A stretch of DNA of 33,090 bases from Myxococcales bacterium (lineage in GTDB: Bacteria; Lernaellota; Lernaellaia; Lernaellales; Lernaellaceae): positions 1 through 33,090 of the forward strand of contig JAAYVF010000086.1 in NCBI GenBank assembly GCA_012517325.1, written 5' to 3'. A model generated the notes under the pieces. The model saw only the letters and a list, made by a program, of their open reading frames with translations, was not told the DNA's origin and made no database searches. A program made the position numbers and the translations under genes. Positions 23,832 through 31,920 of this stretch are shown one piece after another; position 1 is the stretch's first letter; every line of letters begins with the position of its first letter.

Positions 23832-25409
23832 GTGGCCGATCGCGCGCGCTCGCGGCGTTTGGCGGGCCCTCGTTTTTTATCCCTGGCGCTGATCGGCATT
23901 CTGGCCGCGATTTTTTCCCTCCTGCTAGCTTGCGGCACCCCGCCCCCGCCGGGCGATACCCTGCGTATCGGCATTGAAGGCAATCCGACGAACCTCGACC
24001 CGCGTTTCGCCACCGACGCCTACTCCGTGCGCATCCTGGGCCTGGTTTACGAGGGCCTGTTCGCCGACGAGATCGACGGCGGCATCGCGCCGGCCCTGGC
24101 CGAAGGGTATGAGGTTCCCGACGAGCGCACCTACCGGATCACCCTGAAACCGGGCCTGGTCTGGCAAGACGGCTCGCCGATCGTCGCCGCCGACGTGGCC
24201 GCGACCTATCGCTTTCTGGCCGATCCGAAAAACGCCTCGCCGGCGCAGGACACCTTCGGCCGGCTGGTCGCCATCGAAACGCCGGACGACCGGACGGTCG
24301 TGCTGCGCCTCGCCGAGCCGTTTTCGCCCTTTCTGGACAAGCTGACGCGGCCGATCGTGCCCGCCCGCCTGCAGGATCCGGCCAAGCTGGCCGCCGCGCC
24401 GGTCGGCTCGGGGCCCTACCGCCTCGTGGATTTTCAACTCGGGCAGAAGGTGATCCTCGAAGCCAACCCGCGCTACCGCCAGGGGCCGCCGCCGATTCCC
24501 CGGTTGGAGTTTCGCGTCGTTGCCAACGACACCACGCGGTTGTTGCAGCTCAACAAGGGCGACCTGGATCTGGTGGTCAACGCGGTGCCCAACTTCGCGG
24601 TGAAATTCTTCGCCGAGATGCCGGGGCGGCTCGTGCAGCGCGAACCGGGCATCAATTACAGCTACCTGGGATTCAACCTGGCCGACCGGCACGGCATCGT
24701 CAGCCGCCGCGAGGTGCGCCAGGCGATCGCGCACGCCATCAACCGCGAGGAAATCATCGCGGCCCTCCTGTTCGGCATGGCCCGCCCGGCGACCAGCCTG
24801 CTCGCGCCCGGCAACTGGGCCTACGATCCCGGCGCGCCGACCTACCCCTACGATCCGGAACGGGCCAAGCAATTGCTCGACGCGGCCGGTTTTCCCGACC
24901 CCGATGGCGACGGCCCGGCGGTGCGGTTCACCCTGTCGTACAAAACCAGCACGAACAAACTGCGGATGCGCATCGCCGAGGTGATCGCCGGTCAGTTGGC
25001 GCGGGTCGGCATCGGCTTCGAGCGCCGCAGCCTCGAATGGGGCACGTTTTTCCAGGACATCAAGAGCGGCAATTTTCAGACCTATACGCTGACCTGGGTC
25101 GGGGTCAACGATCCCGATCACCTGTACTACGTCTATCACTCGTCGATGCAGCCGCCGCGCGGCGGCAATCGCGGCTTTTACGCCGACCCGCAGGTCGACC
25201 AGTGGCTCGACGCCTCCCGGCGCACCAACGACCGCGCCGAGCGGCGGCGGCTCTACGGCCTGGTCCAGCAAAAGGTGGCCGCCGATTGCGTCTACGTCGA
25301 TCTGTGGTGGGCCGACAACGTCGCCGTGCAAACCGACCGCCTGCAAGGGTTTTTCCTCCGGCCGAGCGGCGATTACCGCGCCCTGGCCACCGCGAGGCTG
25401 CGGCCGTGA
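23832..25409 (+). CDS. ABC transporter solute-binding lipoprotein, family 5
   Basis: This 525-residue lipoprotein (lipobox LLAC, Cys34) is a family 5 solute-binding protein like DppA and OppA, which present peptides or other solutes to an ABC permease. Family marks are LRIGIEGNPTNLDPRFATDA at the mature N terminus, GSGPYRLVDF, VRQAIAHAINREEI and YDPERAKQLLDAAGFPD. No permease or ATPase gene is near, so it either uses a distant transporter or acts as a binding protein alone. Start GTG 23832 lies three bases after the TPR gene, and its stop overlaps the next start (GTGA at 25406-25409). The ligand is unknown. Confidence 0.93.
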   Translation: MADRARSRRLAGPRFLSLALIGILAAIFSLLLACGTPPPPGDTLRIGIEGNPTNLDPRFATDAYSVRILGLVYEGLFADEIDGGIAPALAEGYEVPDERTYRITLKPGLVWQDGSPIVAADVAATYRFLADPKNASPAQDTFGRLVAIETPDDRTVVLRLAEPFSPFLDKLTRPIVPARLQDPAKLAAAPVGSGPYRLVDFQLGQKVILEANPRYRQGPPPIPRLEFRVVANDTTRLLQLNKGDLDLVVNAVPNFAVKFFAEMPGRLVQREPGINYSYLGFNLADRHGIVSRREVRQAIAHAINREEIIAALLFGMARPATSLLAPGNWAYDPGAPTYPYDPERAKQLLDAAGFPDPDGDGPAVRFTLSYKTSTNKLRMRIAEVIAGQLARVGIGFERRSLEWGTFFQDIKSGNFQTYTLTWVGVNDPDHLYYVYHSSMQPPRGGNRGFYADPQVDQWLDASRRTNDRAERRRLYGLVQQKVAADCVYVDLWWADNVAVQTDRLQGFFLRPSGDYRALATARLRP

Positions 25410-26224
25410 AAACCCTGCGCGGCGCCCTGGCGTTGGCGGCCGTCGCCCTGGCGCTGCTGATCGCCTACGCCTGGCAGATCGAACCCCGACAGTTCCGCGT
25501 CACCCGCCTGGCCCTGCCGCCCCGCCTGGCCGAGGCGCTGGCCGGCGAACGGGTCGTTTTTCTGGCCGATCCGCACATCGTGCGCGGCTGGCGCAAAGCC
25601 GAAAAACTGCGGCGGGCGCTGGCCGATCTGCGGCCGGACACGCTGTTGATCGGCGGCGACCTGGTGCAATACGACGAATCGGTCGATCCGGTGGTCGATT
25701 GGCTGCAGCGGCTCCCGGTGAAAAACGGGGCCTTCGCGGTGCTGGGCGATTCCGACTACACCGGCCGGGTGCGCAATTGCGCTTATTGCCACGTGCCCGG
25801 CCGGCGGGATTTGCGGCGCGATCTGCCGGTCCGCTTTCTACGCAACGAAGCGGCGCCGCTCGCCGGCGGCCGCGTCCGGCTGGTCGGCCTGGATGCCGAG
25901 GATCACGCGGGCTGGGGCGCGGCATGCGGGCCGGGGCCGGAACCCGATTTGCCGACCATCCTGCTGGCTCATTACCCGACCGCCGCGGCCGGGCTCGATT
26001 GCCGGGCCGATCTGATTCTCGCCGGCGACACGCACGGCGGCCAGGTCGCCCTGCCCGGCCCGCTGCTGAATCGGCTGGCGCACGAAAATCTTTCGTCTTA
26101 CCGCGCTGGTTGGTTTCAACTCGACGGCAAGCCGCTGTACGTCACCCGCGGCGTCGGCGAAGGGTATTTCCCGGTGCGATTCCTGACCCCGCCGGAAATT
26201 GTCGTGTTGGGAGGCGGCTCATGA
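25406..26224 (+). CDS. Exported metallophosphoesterase-fold protein with CXXCH motif
   Basis: The 272-residue protein has an N-terminal signal anchor (about 5-22) and a calcineurin-like fold close to YkuE/YaeI: LADPHI (D55, H57), GGDLVQY (D85), LAHYPTAA and AGDTHGGQV. Two metal motifs depart from the norm: GDSDY (114-118) replaces GNHDY, losing the usual Asn and His, and GDTHGGQ replaces GHTHGGQ. Just after the altered site lies CAYCH (125-129), a CXXCH c-type haem signature in an exported domain. I chose GTG 25406 because it overlaps the preceding stop; the longer frame to 25037 is a shadow. It could be an altered esterase or a non-catalytic derivative. Confidence 0.8.
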   Translation: MKTLRGALALAAVALALLIAYAWQIEPRQFRVTRLALPPRLAEALAGERVVFLADPHIVRGWRKAEKLRRALADLRPDTLLIGGDLVQYDESVDPVVDWLQRLPVKNGAFAVLGDSDYTGRVRNCAYCHVPGRRDLRRDLPVRFLRNEAAPLAGGRVRLVGLDAEDHAGWGAACGPGPEPDLPTILLAHYPTAAAGLDCRADLILAGDTHGGQVALPGPLLNRLAHENLSSYRAGWFQLDGKPLYVTRGVGEGYFPVRFLTPPEIVVLGGGS

Positions 26225-26757
26225 ATCCGCGCCGGTGGCTGCTGCTGGGCTTGTTGGCGACGGCGCTGACGGCGTGCGGGCAGCCGGACACGCTGTCGAT
26301 CAACGATTTCGAAACCGCCGGCGACCTGGAGCGGTTGACCTGGCGCTGCCCGTATTGGCTGGAACCAAGCACGGCGCTGGTCGTTTCCGGCAAATCCGGC
26401 CTGGCGATCGACTTTCCGGCGGGGATCTACCCGACGCTGGAATTGCGGACCGTGCCGGCGGACTGGCGCGGCTACCGCTATCTGGAAGCCGATCTATGGG
26501 CGCCCGACCCGGCGGCCCGCGAGCTGATGATCCGCATCGACGACGCCGGCGATTGCGACGCCTTTATCAATCGTTTCGAGGCGTCCGAACCGCTGAGCGG
26601 CCGACCGCAACACCTGCGCATCCTGCTGGAACGGATCGCCGCCGGCAACGGCGGCCGGACCTTGGACCTGGCGCACATCAAGCGTATCCTGTTTTACTTC
26701 AAACAAACGGACCGGCGAATCACCTGGTACCTCGACGGAGTGCGATTGACGCGATGA
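26221..26757 (+). CDS. Small lipoprotein with carbohydrate-binding-like domain
   Basis: The 178-residue product starts MNPRRWLLLGLLATALTAC, with lipobox LTAC (Cys19). The mature part has beta-sandwich features like CBM11 or galactose-binding domains: LSINDFETAGDLERLTWRC near the start, then YRYLEADLWAPD, and the end RRITWYLDGVRLTR. That pattern often binds glycans, but no ligand residues can be proved by eye. It overlaps the previous stop and the next start (ATGA at both ends), so it is made together with the phosphoesterase and the deacetylase, fitting a glycan-handling unit. Confidence 0.75.
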   Translation: MNPRRWLLLGLLATALTACGQPDTLSINDFETAGDLERLTWRCPYWLEPSTALVVSGKSGLAIDFPAGIYPTLELRTVPADWRGYRYLEADLWAPDPAARELMIRIDDAGDCDAFINRFEASEPLSGRPQHLRILLERIAAGNGGRTLDLAHIKRILFYFKQTDRRITWYLDGVRLTR

Positions 26758-27611
26758 ACGAACCGACGATCCGCAATGTCCTGACGGTGGACGTGGAGGA
26801 CTACTTTCACGTCGAGAACCTGGCGCCGTACATCCGGCCGGAAGAATGGGACGGCCTGCGGGAGGTGTGCCCGGACGCCGTGCGGCGGCTGCTGGCGCTG
26901 CTGGCCGAGCACCAGGTCCGCGCAACCTTCTTCGTGCTGGGCTGGATCGCCCGGCGGCACCCGGACCTGGTGCGCGTGATCGACGCCGCCGGCCACGAGG
27001 TCGGCTGCCACGGCACGATGCACCAGCCGGTCGACCGCCTGACGCCCGCCGAATTCCGCCAGGATCTCCACGAAGCCGCGCAACGGCTGGCGGACCTGCT
27101 CGGCAAACCGGTCCAGGGCTACCGCGCGCCGAATTTCAGCATCGGCCCGGCCAATCCCTGGGCGCTGGACATCCTGCTGGACGAGGGTTTCACCTACGAT
27201 TCGTCGCTGTTCCCCGGTCGCAAGGTGCCGGTCGGCTACCTGGGCGCCGACCGCGCTCCGGTGCTGATCCGCCGCGAAGGTCACGGCGATCTGGTTGAGT
27301 TGCCGCTCGCCCGCCTCGATTACCCGGGCGGCAGCCTGCCCTTCGCGGGCGGCGGCTACTTCCGGCTTTACCCTTATGCGCTGATTCGCGCCGGCCTGCG
27401 CCGGATCAACCGGCGCCATCGCGTCCCCGCCGTCATTTATTTCCACCCCTGGGAGATCGTCCCCGACCAGCCCCGCGTGGCCGCCGGCGCCAGGGCCCGG
27501 TTCAAGCACTACACCGGCCTGGCGACGTTCGAATCGAAACTGCGCCGCCTGCTGGGCGACTTTTCGTTCGGCCCGGCCGGCGATCTCGCCGCGACCATCC
27601 AAGCAAAATAA
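26754..27611 (+). CDS. Polysaccharide deacetylase, PEP-CTERM/XrtA type
   Basis: The 285-residue protein is a NodB-fold carbohydrate deacetylase: VDVEDYF (about 12-18) with the metal and base Asp residues, CHGTMH with His86 and His90 as zinc ligands, YRAPNFSI (about 123-130), and FHPWEI near the C terminus. This motif set matches the deacetylases found in exosortase-linked exopolysaccharide clusters, with a C-terminal DUF3473-like part. There is no signal peptide, so it probably acts in the cytoplasm on lipid-linked glycan. No exosortase or glycosyltransferase gene is in the window. It ends a run of four translationally coupled genes. Confidence 0.92.
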   Translation: MNEPTIRNVLTVDVEDYFHVENLAPYIRPEEWDGLREVCPDAVRRLLALLAEHQVRATFFVLGWIARRHPDLVRVIDAAGHEVGCHGTMHQPVDRLTPAEFRQDLHEAAQRLADLLGKPVQGYRAPNFSIGPANPWALDILLDEGFTYDSSLFPGRKVPVGYLGADRAPVLIRREGHGDLVELPLARLDYPGGSLPFAGGGYFRLYPYALIRAGLRRINRRHRVPAVIYFHPWEIVPDQPRVAAGARARFKHYTGLATFESKLRRLLGDFSFGPAGDLAATIQAK

Positions 27612-27627
27612 GCCGGGAGCGACCGGA

Positions 27628-27657
27628 TTGAATCTCCTTCGCGCTTGCCGCTAAACT
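27628..27657 (+). promoter_or_regulatory. Candidate promoter for the sulfatase-fold gene
   Basis: TTGAAT (27628-27633) and TAAACT (27652-27657) lie 18 bases apart, with GGGAG (27674-27678) and the start codon at 27684 following. Confidence 0.45.
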
Positions 27658-27683
27658 TGCGTTTTCCGTCGCCGGGAGTCAGC

Positions 27684-29684
27684 ATGGATCGAAAAACCTT
27701 GTTCGCCGAATTGAAAAAGCTGCCGTGGGTCTTGCCGGCTTTTCTCGTCGCGGGGTTTCTCGTCGGCGCCGGCGCGGCGGTGGCGCGGGTCTGGCGGTCC
27801 GGCGACTGGTCGCTCGGCCTCTGGCGCCTATCGATCCATACGGTCACCACGGCGATCAACTACTCGCTGTACGGCGCGTTGACGATCGCGACGGTTCTCC
27901 TGGCGGTCACGCTGGCGCAAATCCTGATCGGCCGGACGGCGAAAGCCGGACTGCGCACGGCGACGGGTGTTTTTCTATTTTATCCGACCTTTTTCCTCGC
28001 CCTGTGGCTGTTCGTGAATCAGGCGGTTCAGGCGTTTCACCTCGAAACGCACAAGATGCCGCACCTCATTCGCAAAAATGACGATCTCTACGAATTTTTT
28101 CAGGAATACCTGCTTTCCTATCTGAATTTCGCTTCCCTGCGGTCGCTGGTGACCGACCAGGCCCAATGGATTTTCCCCTCGCTGTTTCTCGCGGTGCTGT
28201 TCGGCGTTTGGTTCGACCGCTTCACCGCCTGGCTCGAAAACCGGTGGCGGCGTTGGCGGGCCGGCCGCGCGGCCGCCGCGACCAAGTCGCGCCGTTGGAT
28301 TTTTACCGCGCTGTTGATCGTCACCGGCGTTACGACGCTTCTGGTCAATATCGCCGCCAAGGCCGCCGACCTGACCAATCGCGAGCCGCGGCCGAACATC
28401 ATCCTGATCAGCATCGACACCCTGCGGGCCGACCGCCTGGGCTGTTACGGCAATCCGCGCGCCCGGACGCCCTTCCTCGACCTGCTGGCCAAGAACGGCG
28501 TCTTGTTCGAGGAAACGATCAGCAATTCCAGTTGGACCCTGCCGGCGCACGGCGCCATGCTGGCCGGCGTCCAACCGACCGCGCTGGGCCTGTTGCGGGT
28601 GACCGACCGTCTGAGCCCCAAAGCGCTGACGCTGGCCGAGGTCCTGAGCGAAAACGGCTTCGACACCGCCGCCATCGTCAGTTACATCCTGGTCAGCAAG
28701 GTTTACGGTTTCGCCCAGGGTTTCGACTCGTTCGATTACGAGGACAGCCAGCCGGCCGCCAAGGCCGTCGACAAGGCCATCGCCTATATCGAACCTCGCC
28801 AAATGCATAAATTTTTCTTGTTCCTGCATCTTTACGACGCCCACTGGCCCTACGAACCCAGCGAAGAGACCTCGCGCGCGGCCTGGCCGTACAACATCAA
28901 TCCCGATATCCGCCACCTGATCGACACCGGCGACTTCGCGCAATATGCGCTCCGGGTCATCCAGGGACCGAAAATCCTCAACGATTATTCCCTGGCGATG
29001 TACGACGGCGAAGTCGCCGACATCGACAAGGAATTGGGCCGCCTGTTCCGCTACCTGATCGATAAAAGCCTGATCGACCGGACGGTGATCATCGTCACTT
29101 CCGATCACGGCGAGGAATTTCTGGAGCACGGTTTGTTCGGCCACGGACTGACTCTTTACGAGGAATCCGTCCACGTTCCGCTGATCATGCGCTTTCCCCA
29201 TTTGCTGCCGGCCGGGGTGCGGGTGAAAGGCCAGGTGCAATCGCTGGACCTGTTCCCCACGGCGCTGGGATTGCTGGGATTGGATCCGAGCCGCTACGCG
29301 CTCGACGGACGCGATCTCCTGTTTTCCATCGCCTCGGAAAACGTGGACGCGTTGCCGATCGTGTTGGAAACCAGTATGAGCGGTGACCCGCGGTATGCCT
29401 TGCGCAACGGCGTCCATAAGCTGCTGACGCCGTTTTCCCTCGATTTCGGCCACGGCTTGCAGGTGCAAAAAGCCGAGGAAATTTATAATTTGGCCGAGGA
29501 TCCGCAGGAAACCGTCAACCTGGCGCCCGATCACCCGAAGATGTCCGAAGTGCTGCAGGCCGAAATGGCGACCCAGATGAACGCCATCCGGACGCGGTGG
29601 GGCGTCGGCGAGAAATTGTCTCGTTCGCAAGCCCTTTCGGCCGAGGAAGTCGAACGGTTGCGCAGCCTGGGGTACCTCAACTGA
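27684..29684 (+). CDS. Membrane-anchored sulfatase-fold hydrolase or transferase
   Basis: The 666-residue protein has five hydrophobic stretches in residues 15-220 and then an alkaline-phosphatase-superfamily domain: NIILISIDTLRADRLGCYG (about 238-256, metal Asp), SNSSWTLPAHGAMLAG (280-295) and TSDHGEEFLEHGLFGHG (near 470). True sulfatases carry Cys or Ser two residues before the Pro of this motif, converted to formylglycine; here Thr285 holds that place and His289 replaces the usual Arg. A Thr nucleophile is used by LtaS- and EptA-like phosphotransferases. The domain probably faces the periplasm. I chose ATG 27684 because GGGAG is five bases upstream. The substrate is unknown. Confidence 0.85.
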   Translation: MDRKTLFAELKKLPWVLPAFLVAGFLVGAGAAVARVWRSGDWSLGLWRLSIHTVTTAINYSLYGALTIATVLLAVTLAQILIGRTAKAGLRTATGVFLFYPTFFLALWLFVNQAVQAFHLETHKMPHLIRKNDDLYEFFQEYLLSYLNFASLRSLVTDQAQWIFPSLFLAVLFGVWFDRFTAWLENRWRRWRAGRAAAATKSRRWIFTALLIVTGVTTLLVNIAAKAADLTNREPRPNIILISIDTLRADRLGCYGNPRARTPFLDLLAKNGVLFEETISNSSWTLPAHGAMLAGVQPTALGLLRVTDRLSPKALTLAEVLSENGFDTAAIVSYILVSKVYGFAQGFDSFDYEDSQPAAKAVDKAIAYIEPRQMHKFFLFLHLYDAHWPYEPSEETSRAAWPYNINPDIRHLIDTGDFAQYALRVIQGPKILNDYSLAMYDGEVADIDKELGRLFRYLIDKSLIDRTVIIVTSDHGEEFLEHGLFGHGLTLYEESVHVPLIMRFPHLLPAGVRVKGQVQSLDLFPTALGLLGLDPSRYALDGRDLLFSIASENVDALPIVLETSMSGDPRYALRNGVHKLLTPFSLDFGHGLQVQKAEEIYNLAEDPQETVNLAPDHPKMSEVLQAEMATQMNAIRTRWGVGEKLSRSQALSAEEVERLRSLGYLN

Positions 29685-30047
29685 CCCCTTGGGACTCAAT
29701 TTTCAGCCGCGCGGCGCCATTCCGCCCGGTCAGGAAGGCTTCTCCCAAGCACTGAAAAAATATCGAATATCGGCCAAAACAAGTTTTAACTATTTGTTTT
29801 TACTGACTTTTGCACTTGTTTTCCTCTGCCGCCAAAAAAGGCCATTAAATCAACCAATTAGCTCTACTGCTGCCGTTTTTTCTTTCTTTTCAACCAGATA
29901 CAAGTTTTGGGGTGGTCGCATTTTTAACTTGACCGGCCTTTTACCCTTGTGATATTTGCTTACTCACTAAGCTCCTAGTGGGGGGCTGACGAGGTTGTTC
30001 GTTCACAAGAAATGTTTCACCAAAACATGGTAAGGAGGATTATTAAC
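29685..30047. other. AT-rich gene-free leader region
   Basis: About 360 bases between the sulfatase-fold gene and the small lipoprotein are strikingly AT-rich between 29750 and 29960, unlike the GC-rich surroundings. I find no convincing gene; an 87-codon open frame here has atypical composition. A candidate promoter lies at 29929-29956, leaving about 85 transcribed bases before the lipoprotein start. A strong ribosome-binding site AAGGAGG (30032-30038) is at the end. Confidence 0.55.
29929..29956 (+). promoter_or_regulatory. Candidate promoter for the small Asp/Cys lipoprotein
   Basis: TTGACC (29929-29934) and GATATT (29951-29956) lie 16 bases apart, or ATATTT at 17. The long AT-rich tract just upstream could act as an UP-type element. 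Together with the perfect ribosome-binding site and strong terminator it suggests high expression. Confidence 0.5.
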
Positions 30048-30407
30048 ATGAATAAACTGTTCTTGCTGGCGATCGTCTTCAGCGTAGTGTTGAGCCTGGG
30101 CCTCGTGGTTGCTTGCGGCGACGACGATGACGACGACGACAACGACACCGCCGACGACGACACCGGCGGCGATGACGACACCGGCGGTGAGATGGACTGC
30201 GCGGCCGTCTACGCCGAACTGTATGAAGACTGCGAATTGGCTCTGACCGACGCCGACGGCAATGAAATCGCCGAAGCCGACGCCGCTGCCTCTTGCGAAA
30301 ATGGCGACGCCGCTTACGCGCTGACCGGCGAAATCGCTGGTTGCGTGATCGCCAACACCGGCGACTGCGCCGCGATCGAAGATTGCATCATCGACGTGCT
30401 GAGCTAA
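30048..30407 (+). CDS. Small lipoprotein with Asp-rich linker and Cys module
   Basis: This 119-residue protein has a signal peptide ending in the lipobox VVAC (Cys23). After that Cys comes an Asp-rich linker (DDDDDDDNDTADDDTGG). The remaining 70 residues form a compact module with six Cys: C-x8-C near its start, AAASCENG, GC, GDC and EDC near the end, suggesting three disulfides. The module resembles the two Cys repeats of the large Asp-rich protein at the right end. I chose ATG 30048, preceded by AAGGAGG; the open frame upstream is untranslated leader. It is a single-gene unit with its own promoter candidate and terminator. Its function is unknown; surface location is inferred. Confidence 0.88.
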   Translation: MNKLFLLAIVFSVVLSLGLVVACGDDDDDDDNDTADDDTGGDDDTGGEMDCAAVYAELYEDCELALTDADGNEIAEADAAASCENGDAAYALTGEIAGCVIANTGDCAAIEDCIIDVLS

Positions 30408-30440
30408 GCGTTTCTTATCGCTTAGAGACTGATTAGCGCT

Positions 30441-30474
30441 AAACCCCCGAGCCTTGCGGCTCGGGGGTTTTTTT
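30441..30474 (+). terminator. Strong rho-independent terminator
   Basis: AAACCCCCGAGCC (30441-30453), loop TTGC and GGCTCGGGGGTTT (30458-30470) form a perfect 13-base-pair stem followed without a break by Ts up to 30474. It ends the small lipoprotein transcript. Confidence 0.92.
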
Positions 30475-30487
30475 ACCCCGGTCGGGC

Positions 30488-30516
30488 TTTCGCCCCCGCC
30501 CGTTTTTCTGTTTAAT
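30488..30516 (+). promoter_or_regulatory. Candidate promoter for the 30551 gene
   Basis: TTTCGC (30488-30493) and TTTAAT (30511-30516, five of six bases to consensus) lie 17 bases apart, right after the preceding terminator and 35 bases before the next start codon. Confidence 0.45.
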
Positions 30517-30550
30517 CAGGGCTGCAACCTATCGCGACACGGAGCCGCTC

Positions 30551-31042
30551 ATGCACGACGAGAACCGCAGTTGGAACGATGAAGACCGCCCGTCCTGGAG
30601 CGAGATCGACAAGCGGCGCAATCGCTCCGGTCATCGCCGCGAGGAAAAACCGGCCTTCGAGGGAACCAAGAAGCAGCAAGCCTACGCCCGCACGCTGGCG
30701 CTGAAAAACGCCAATCAAGCCTTTCAAATCAAGAAATCGCCGCAACGGCTCGCGGACGAGAAGGCCCTGGCCGCCGCCAAGGGCACCCCGGCTTTCGACG
30801 AACTGGCCCGGAACTTTTTCGCCGCCTACGGCGCCGCCGGCGACCGGCAGATGCAGCTTTTACTGCTCGATTGCTCGCTGGCCGAGGTCACGATTCCCGT
30901 CATCGAATCCCTGACCGAAACGGCCGACCGCCTGGAACCGGCCGAGAAACGGCTGATCGCCAGCAAACTCAATGTGCTGGCCATGACCGGCAAGATGAAA
31001 ATCAAGGCCGCCGCCAAAAAGGCCTTGGAATCCTTACAATAA
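30551..31042 (+). CDS. Small soluble protein of unknown function
   Basis: A 163-residue protein. The first 50 residues are highly charged (SWNDEDRPSWSEIDKRRNRS). The middle has an Ala/Lys-rich helix with QAYARTLALKNANQAFQIK, and the C-terminal two thirds are helical with DELARNFFAAYG and ESLTETADRLEPAEKR. No known motif is seen and there is no signal peptide or membrane helix. GGAG lies six bases before ATG 30551. It precedes the enoyl-CoA hydratase gene by 20 bases and probably shares its transcript. I recall similar proteins in Deltaproteobacteria only as hypothetical. Confidence 0.75.
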   Translation: MHDENRSWNDEDRPSWSEIDKRRNRSGHRREEKPAFEGTKKQQAYARTLALKNANQAFQIKKSPQRLADEKALAAAKGTPAFDELARNFFAAYGAAGDRQMQLLLLDCSLAEVTIPVIESLTETADRLEPAEKRLIASKLNVLAMTGKMKIKAAAKKALESLQ

Positions 31043-31062
31043 ACTCCACGGAGATCACGACG

Positions 31063-31854
31063 ATGAGCGAAACCCTGCTTCTGGTTCGCAACGAGGGAAG
31101 CGCCCGGATCCTCACTTTCAATCGGCCCGAAAAACGCAACGCGCTCAGCGTCGAGCTGATGCGGGATCTGGACCGCGCCCTGGAGGAAGCCGCCGAGGAC
31201 AGCGGCATCCGGACCGTCATCATCAACGCCAACGGCAAGGGCTTTTCGTCGGGCATCGACCTGGGTTCGCTCGCCGCCGTCGGCATGGGCGTGGAACCCG
31301 ACCGCTTCCGCCGTCTGGTGCGGATGCTGCAAGGGGTCATGAATAGGCTGGCGGTGCTGGAAAAACCCGTCATTTCGGTCATTCACGGTTTTTGCCTCGG
31401 AATGGCTCTGGAATTGATCCTGGCGGGCGATGTGCGGATCGCCGAAGCCGGCTGCGAACTGCATATCGCCGAGGTGCGCCTGGGCCTGATCCCCGACGTC
31501 GGCGGCACGACCCGCCTGGTGCGCGTGGTCGGCCTGCCGCGCGCCAAGGAACTGATCATGACCGGCAAGACCATCACCGCCGAAACCGCGCTTTCCTGGG
31601 GCCTGGTGAATGAGCTGGTCGAACCGGGCAAGGGTCTGGAAGCGGCTCTGCGCTGGCACGAGGAATTCGTCCAGGGCGCGCCGCTGGCCGTGGGCTTGGC
31701 GAAAATCCTTTTGGATCGCGCCTACGACCTGGATTCAGCCTCCTCGATGGCGCTGGAGGGCCTCGGTCAGTCGACGCTCTACAACTCCGAGGATTTCCGC
31801 GAAGGCGTCATGGCACGGATGCAGAAGCGGACGCCGAACTGGAAAAACAAGTAA
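31063..31854 (+). CDS. Enoyl-CoA hydratase/isomerase (crotonase family)
   Basis: The 263-residue protein has the crotonase pattern: FNRPEKRNALS, the oxyanion-hole segment GKGFSSGIDL, GFCLGMALELILAGDVRIA with a Glu at the first catalytic position, and AEVRLGLIPDVGGTTRL with Glu at the second. Both acids of the enoyl-CoA hydratase mechanism are therefore present, so hydratase activity in fatty-acid or amino-acid breakdown is likely, though isomerase or dehydratase variants share this frame. I chose ATG 31063; the upstream frame overlaps the previous gene. A bidirectional terminator follows. Confidence 0.93.
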   Translation: MSETLLLVRNEGSARILTFNRPEKRNALSVELMRDLDRALEEAAEDSGIRTVIINANGKGFSSGIDLGSLAAVGMGVEPDRFRRLVRMLQGVMNRLAVLEKPVISVIHGFCLGMALELILAGDVRIAEAGCELHIAEVRLGLIPDVGGTTRLVRVVGLPRAKELIMTGKTITAETALSWGLVNELVEPGKGLEAALRWHEEFVQGAPLAVGLAKILLDRAYDLDSASSMALEGLGQSTLYNSEDFREGVMARMQKRTPNWKNK

Positions 31855-31872
31855 CTCCCCGTTATTAAAGAA

Positions 31873-31901
31873 AAAAGGCGGCGTTTTCGGCGCCGCCTTT
31901 T
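31873..31901. terminator. Bidirectional terminator
   Basis: AAAAGGCGGCG (31873-31883), a seven-base loop and CGCCGCCTTTT (31891-31901) form a perfect stem with an A-run before and a T-run after, so it works on both strands. It lies between the converging enoyl-CoA hydratase and Asp-rich protein genes. Confidence 0.9.
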
Positions 31902-31920
31902 CGTTTATCGCGATGATCGC

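Noticed and set aside
23832-25409. Complete peptide ABC transporter operon
   Set aside because: Only the binding protein is present; the neighbouring genes are not permeases or transporter ATPases.
29689-29952. An 87-codon open frame in the AT-rich leader
   Set aside because: Composition unlike other genes, no start signal, no recognisable motif.
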